In this document: one piece after another, positions 5,548 to 7,730 of the stretch | Position numbering within the stretch: position 1 is the first letter of the stretch | Layout: the number at the start of each line of letters is the position of its first letter | NCBI GenBank assembly: GCA_002299135.1 | Contig: DBNM01000055.1 | Location: 1-7,730, forward strand | Direction: 5' to 3' | DNA: 7,730 nucleotides | Origin: Candidatus Neomicrothrix sp. UBA672 | Lineage (GTDB): Bacteria > Actinomycetota > Acidimicrobiia > Acidimicrobiales > MedAcidi-G1 | Made by a program: the position numbers and the translations under genes | The notes under the pieces: model-generated | What the model was told of the DNA's origin: nothing | Database searches by the model: none | What the model saw: only the letters and a program-made list of their open reading frames with translations

Positions 5548-6747
5548 TCAAGAAGCTTTTTCTAAGATATGGATACCACATGAAGAACCAAGACCTATCA
5601 CATGAGCAAGACCTACTTTAGCTCCTTCAATTTGCCTGTCTCCCGCTTCACCCCTCAGGTGTGTTGTGACTTCAAATACATTCGCCACTCCAGTCGCTCC
5701 TATCGGGTGACCTTTTGAAATTAAACCACCAGAAACATTTACCGGCATGCTTCCGTCTCTAAACGGCTTACCAGAATCAATAAAGTCTCCTGCCCCACCA
5801 GATTCACATAAGCCAAGATTGTCATAATGAATCAACTCAGCCGTAGCGAAACAATCATGCAACTCAACTAAATCTAGATCTTCCGGACCCACGCCCGCCA
5901 TTTCATATGCCTGTGAAGCCGCATTTTTTGTAAGAGTGTTAACATCAGGCTGAACCTGTCCGCTCTCTACATATGGGTCAGATGTTAATACGGAGGCGGA
6001 AATCTTTACGGCCCTTTTTTGTGTTTCTGTCGGCAGGGAGCGTAGTTTTTCTTCGGAAACAAGTATCACTGACGCCGCGCCATCACCCGTAGGACAACAC
6101 ATCAAAAGTGTATTTGGGTAGCTCTGAACAGGTGCACCCATTACTTCCTCCATCGAAAACTCTTTTTGATACTGCGCCAACGGATTAAGAGTAGAATGTT
6201 TGTGATTTTTGTATGCCACGCGGGCGAATTGTTCGAAACCAACTCCATCATTTTCATAGGCGTATTGCATGCCCGCTTGAGCAAAAACACCTGGCATTGT
6301 TTCTGTTCCAAGAAAGCCATCTACCCCCATGGCTGCGCCATAACGACCAGAAGGTTCAAAAACATTACGTTCTGACTTTGTAGCGCCAGACAACAAGCCC
6401 ATTTTACCCATCTGCTCTACACCGATAGCAATTCCCATATCCGCCTCACCAGCCTTTATAGAGAGGTAGACAGTCCGAATTGCTGTGGCTCCAGTAGCAC
6501 AAGCGTTTGAAACGTTATAAGCCGGGATACCAGTTTGGCCAATCTGTTTTTGTATTCGCTGTCCCATACTAGTGCTTGCTTGAAAAAGCGTTCCTGCTGC
6601 CAATACATCCATATCATGAATCGAAACACCTGCATCTGCCATTGCTTCCAAACTTGCCGTGGAAGCTAAATCAACTGCGTCCTGATCTTCATAACGTGCA
6701 AATTTGGTCATACTTGCACCGATTATCCAAATCGAATCACCACTCAT
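5548..6747 (-). CDS. SCP-x-type thiolase / lipid-transfer thiolase
   Basis: Thiolase-fold enzyme of the SCP-2/SCP-x (Ltp) type that acts on acyl-CoA substrates, by thiolysis of 3-ketoacyl-CoA or, in Ltp2-like members, retro-aldol cleavage in steroid side-chain degradation. 399 residues from the ATG at 6745-6747. The nucleophile C83 is in NVSNACATGATA (78-89). HDCFA (297-301, with H297 and C299) is typical of the SCP-x branch in place of NEAFA. GHPIGATG (346-353) provides H347, and the C-terminal GSSCGIHIL is at 387-395. All catalytic groups are present, so real thiolase activity is plausible. A TTG 18 nt upstream would add six residues, but AAGAGGA at 6754-6760 lies 6 nt before the chosen ATG. 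The DUF35 gene ends 27 bp upstream; such partners normally form a complex. Substrate unknown: fatty acid, isoprenoid or sterol-like acyl-CoA are all possible. Confidence 0.93.
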   Translation of the reverse strand: MSGDSIWIIGASMTKFARYEDQDAVDLASTASLEAMADAGVSIHDMDVLAAGTLFQASTSMGQRIQKQIGQTGIPAYNVSNACATGATAIRTVYLSIKAGEADMGIAIGVEQMGKMGLLSGATKSERNVFEPSGRYGAAMGVDGFLGTETMPGVFAQAGMQYAYENDGVGFEQFARVAYKNHKHSTLNPLAQYQKEFSMEEVMGAPVQSYPNTLLMCCPTGDGAASVILVSEEKLRSLPTETQKRAVKISASVLTSDPYVESGQVQPDVNTLTKNAASQAYEMAGVGPEDLDLVELHDCFATAELIHYDNLGLCESGGAGDFIDSGKPFRDGSMPVNVSGGLISKGHPIGATGVANVFEVTTHLRGEAGDRQIEGAKVGLAHVIGLGSSCGIHILEKAS

Positions 6748-6753
6748 TTTATT

Positions 6754-6760
6754 TCCTCTT
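6754..6760 (-). promoter_or_regulatory. Shine-Dalgarno site of the thiolase gene
   Basis: Read on the minus strand this is AAGAGGA, 6 nt before the ATG at 6745-6747. It lies inside the six-codon extension that an upstream TTG (6763-6765) would create, so it decides in favour of the ATG start. Confidence 0.75.
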
Positions 6761-6774
6761 TCCAATCTTCCTTT

Positions 6775-7167
6775 TTAAACAGGCTCATAACCGAACGCTA
6801 TACATTCTTTTCCGTCATCATCAGTACCACAAGAATAAGTTGTGAGAATCAAATTCATACCGAGTTGCGCGTCCATTGGGTCTTCAAGACCAACTACATT
6901 CGCACGCACCGAAGTTCCATCGACTGTTTTCACTATTGCTGATACAAATGGGACCGGAACAGAAGGGGCAGCTCTGTGGACAATGCTAAAAGATGTTAAA
7001 ACAGCTTCATTTGATATGCGGTTTCTAACAAAATCGGTACCACCGCATGAAGCACATGCATTTCGCCTATCAAAAAACCTAGCAGAACAGTTATTGCATT
7101 CGTTTACCTCCAAATAAGGAGACTCGTCCAACACCAAGTAATCGACAATGGGGAGTTCTTCACTCAT
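6775..7167 (-). CDS. DUF35 zinc-ribbon/OB-fold protein, thiolase partner
   Basis: A 130-residue protein of the DUF35 family (rubredoxin-like zinc ribbon followed by an OB fold). The ribbon shows C24-x2-C27 and C38-x2-C41. The OB-fold follows (about 52-126), with the family-like segments VLTSFSIVHRAAP (57-69) and FVSAIVKTVDGTSVRANVVG (74-93). Known relatives act with thiolase or Ltp proteins, for example the ChsH2 DUF35 domain with Ltp2, and with HMG-CoA synthase and thiolase in archaea, where they channel acyl-CoA intermediates. The tail (111-122) adds Cys-Gly-Thr-Asp-Asp-Asp and another Cys, which is not typical and may be lineage specific. The ATG at 7165-7167 has a weak GGTGG site (7175-7179) 7 nt upstream. 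It is first in the tight DUF35-thiolase-menA run. No MaoC-like or other domain is fused. Confidence 0.9.
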   Translation of the reverse strand: MSEELPIVDYLVLDESPYLEVNECNNCSARFFDRRNACASCGGTDFVRNRISNEAVLTSFSIVHRAAPSVPVPFVSAIVKTVDGTSVRANVVGLEDPMDAQLGMNLILTTYSCGTDDDGKECIAFGYEPV

Positions 7168-7201
7168 TCAGAAACCACCAAGCCTTTCTCTAAGTCACTC
7201 A

Positions 7202-7230
7202 CTAATAAAGATCATATCGAAGATAATCAA
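7202..7230 (-). promoter_or_regulatory. Possible sigma-70-like promoter before the DUF35 gene
   Basis: In the 69-bp gap between the nitroreductase stop and the DUF35 start, the minus strand reads TTGATT (7225-7230) and TATTAG (7202-7207) separated by 17 nt. Each box matches 4 of 6 consensus bases. The region is AT-rich, so chance matches are likely, but the position would allow DUF35-thiolase-menA to be transcribed apart from the nitroreductase. Confidence 0.25.
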
Positions 7231-7236
7231 TATTTT

Positions 7237-7728
7237 TCACTGCGGAGAATGCCAACTGCCAAGATGAACCACCTCACCCAAAGGCCTTCTTTCCCGCTTT
7301 TGTGAACCTCCAACAGCTACTTCTTCTATATCTGGATACCCTAAAATTAATACTCCTAAAGCTTCATAGCTTTGCGGGACTGAAAAATTTTCTTTTATTC
7401 TTTCCTCTCGATCGAACAAACCAATAAAACAAGTTTCTAACTGATTTTCGATAGCTAATAATTGAAGTGCCATAGTCGCGAACGCTGCGTCAGTTAACCA
7501 ATAAGGAACTTTCCATTCTTTTGTGTCTTCACCAAGGTTCGTATAATTCTTATCATCCTCTTTGTATCTTTCGACATACATAGAAGGAACACCAAATGGA
7601 ATTATCAAAACAGGTGCTCTGAACAACCCTGGAAAAGGAAACCTACTTTTGTCTTTCCCTAAAAAAGAAACTTCCCAAAAATTATCTACTGATGACTTAT
7701 CGTCCAGTATAAGAAATTCAACTCCCTG
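7237..7728 (-). CDS. Nitroreductase-family FMN oxidoreductase, C-terminal part (cut by window edge)
   Basis: Flavin-dependent NAD(P)H oxidoreductase of the nitroreductase fold; the natural substrate is not predictable. The last 163 residues are visible, and the frame is open to the right edge, so the start lies outside. The segment resembles actinobacterial nitroreductases: RFPFPGLFRAPVLIIPFG (visible residues 28-45), YVERY, then VPYWLTDAAFATMALQLLAIENQL, a helix that normally packs at the dimer and FMN site, CFIGLFDREERIKENFSVP, LGVLILGYPD, and a C-terminal RRPLGEVVHLGSW. The N-terminal arginine-rich FMN-phosphate motif is beyond the window. A TTG at 7624-7626 could mimic a start, but homology-like sequence continues upstream of it, so it is internal. 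It lies 69 bp before the DUF35 gene on the same strand and may share its operon. Confidence 0.85.
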   Translation of the reverse strand, partial: QGVEFLILDDKSSVDNFWEVSFLGKDKSRFPFPGLFRAPVLIIPFGVPSMYVERYKEDDKNYTNLGEDTKEWKVPYWLTDAAFATMALQLLAIENQLETCFIGLFDREERIKENFSVPQSYEALGVLILGYPDIEEVAVGGSQKRERRPLGEVVHLGSWHSPQ

Positions 7729-7730
7729 GG

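Noticed and set aside
1..7730. CRISPR array, insertion sequence, prophage or defence genes
   Set aside because: No regularly spaced direct repeats, transposase-like proteins, terminal inverted repeats or defence-family motifs were seen.

Overview
The window looks like chromosomal DNA from an uncultured, fairly AT-rich actinobacterium. The main clue is a recognisable MshD (mycothiol synthase) at 2784-3563, because mycothiol is made essentially only by Actinomycetota. A menaquinone pathway (menG and menA), an SCP-x-type thiolase with a DUF35 partner, and an actinobacterial-type nitroreductase fit the same group. By eye the base composition is well below that of typical high-GC actinomycetes, which points to a streamlined marine or freshwater lineage such as Acidimicrobiia-like or Actinomarinales-like bacteria. 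That placement is inference. The density is high, with short gaps, coupled starts and no mobile elements, tRNA or rRNA genes or CRISPR arrays.

Layout. 1-1688 (minus): the hisD-hisC part of a histidine operon, with hisC running off the left edge and the two genes overlapping by 8 bp. 1769-1963 (plus): a small, probably coiled-coil protein of unknown function. 1964-2095: a non-coding strip with three consecutive GC-rich hairpins; the one at 1967-1993 has a T-tract on the minus strand and is a good candidate terminator for nth. 2096-2737 (minus): endonuclease III (nth). 2784-4659 (plus): mshD, a small membrane protein and menG, the last two directly abutting. 4656-7730 (minus): a nitroreductase (cut by the right edge), a DUF35 zinc-ribbon/OB-fold protein, an SCP-x-type thiolase and menA.

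How they work together. MenA prenylates dihydroxynaphthoate and MenG methylates the product, so the last two steps of menaquinone synthesis lie tail to tail, their stop codons overlapping at TTAA. Thiolase and DUF35 form the usual two-gene unit for acyl-CoA thiolysis or retro-aldol cleavage. MshD makes the redox thiol and Nth repairs oxidised pyrimidines; the two are divergent from a 46-bp gap. This is mostly ordinary core metabolism, and I did not find a convincing new defence or mobile system. The points most worth a second look are the hairpin cluster at 1967-2048, the shortened MshD N-terminal domain, and the unidentified membrane protein coupled to menG.
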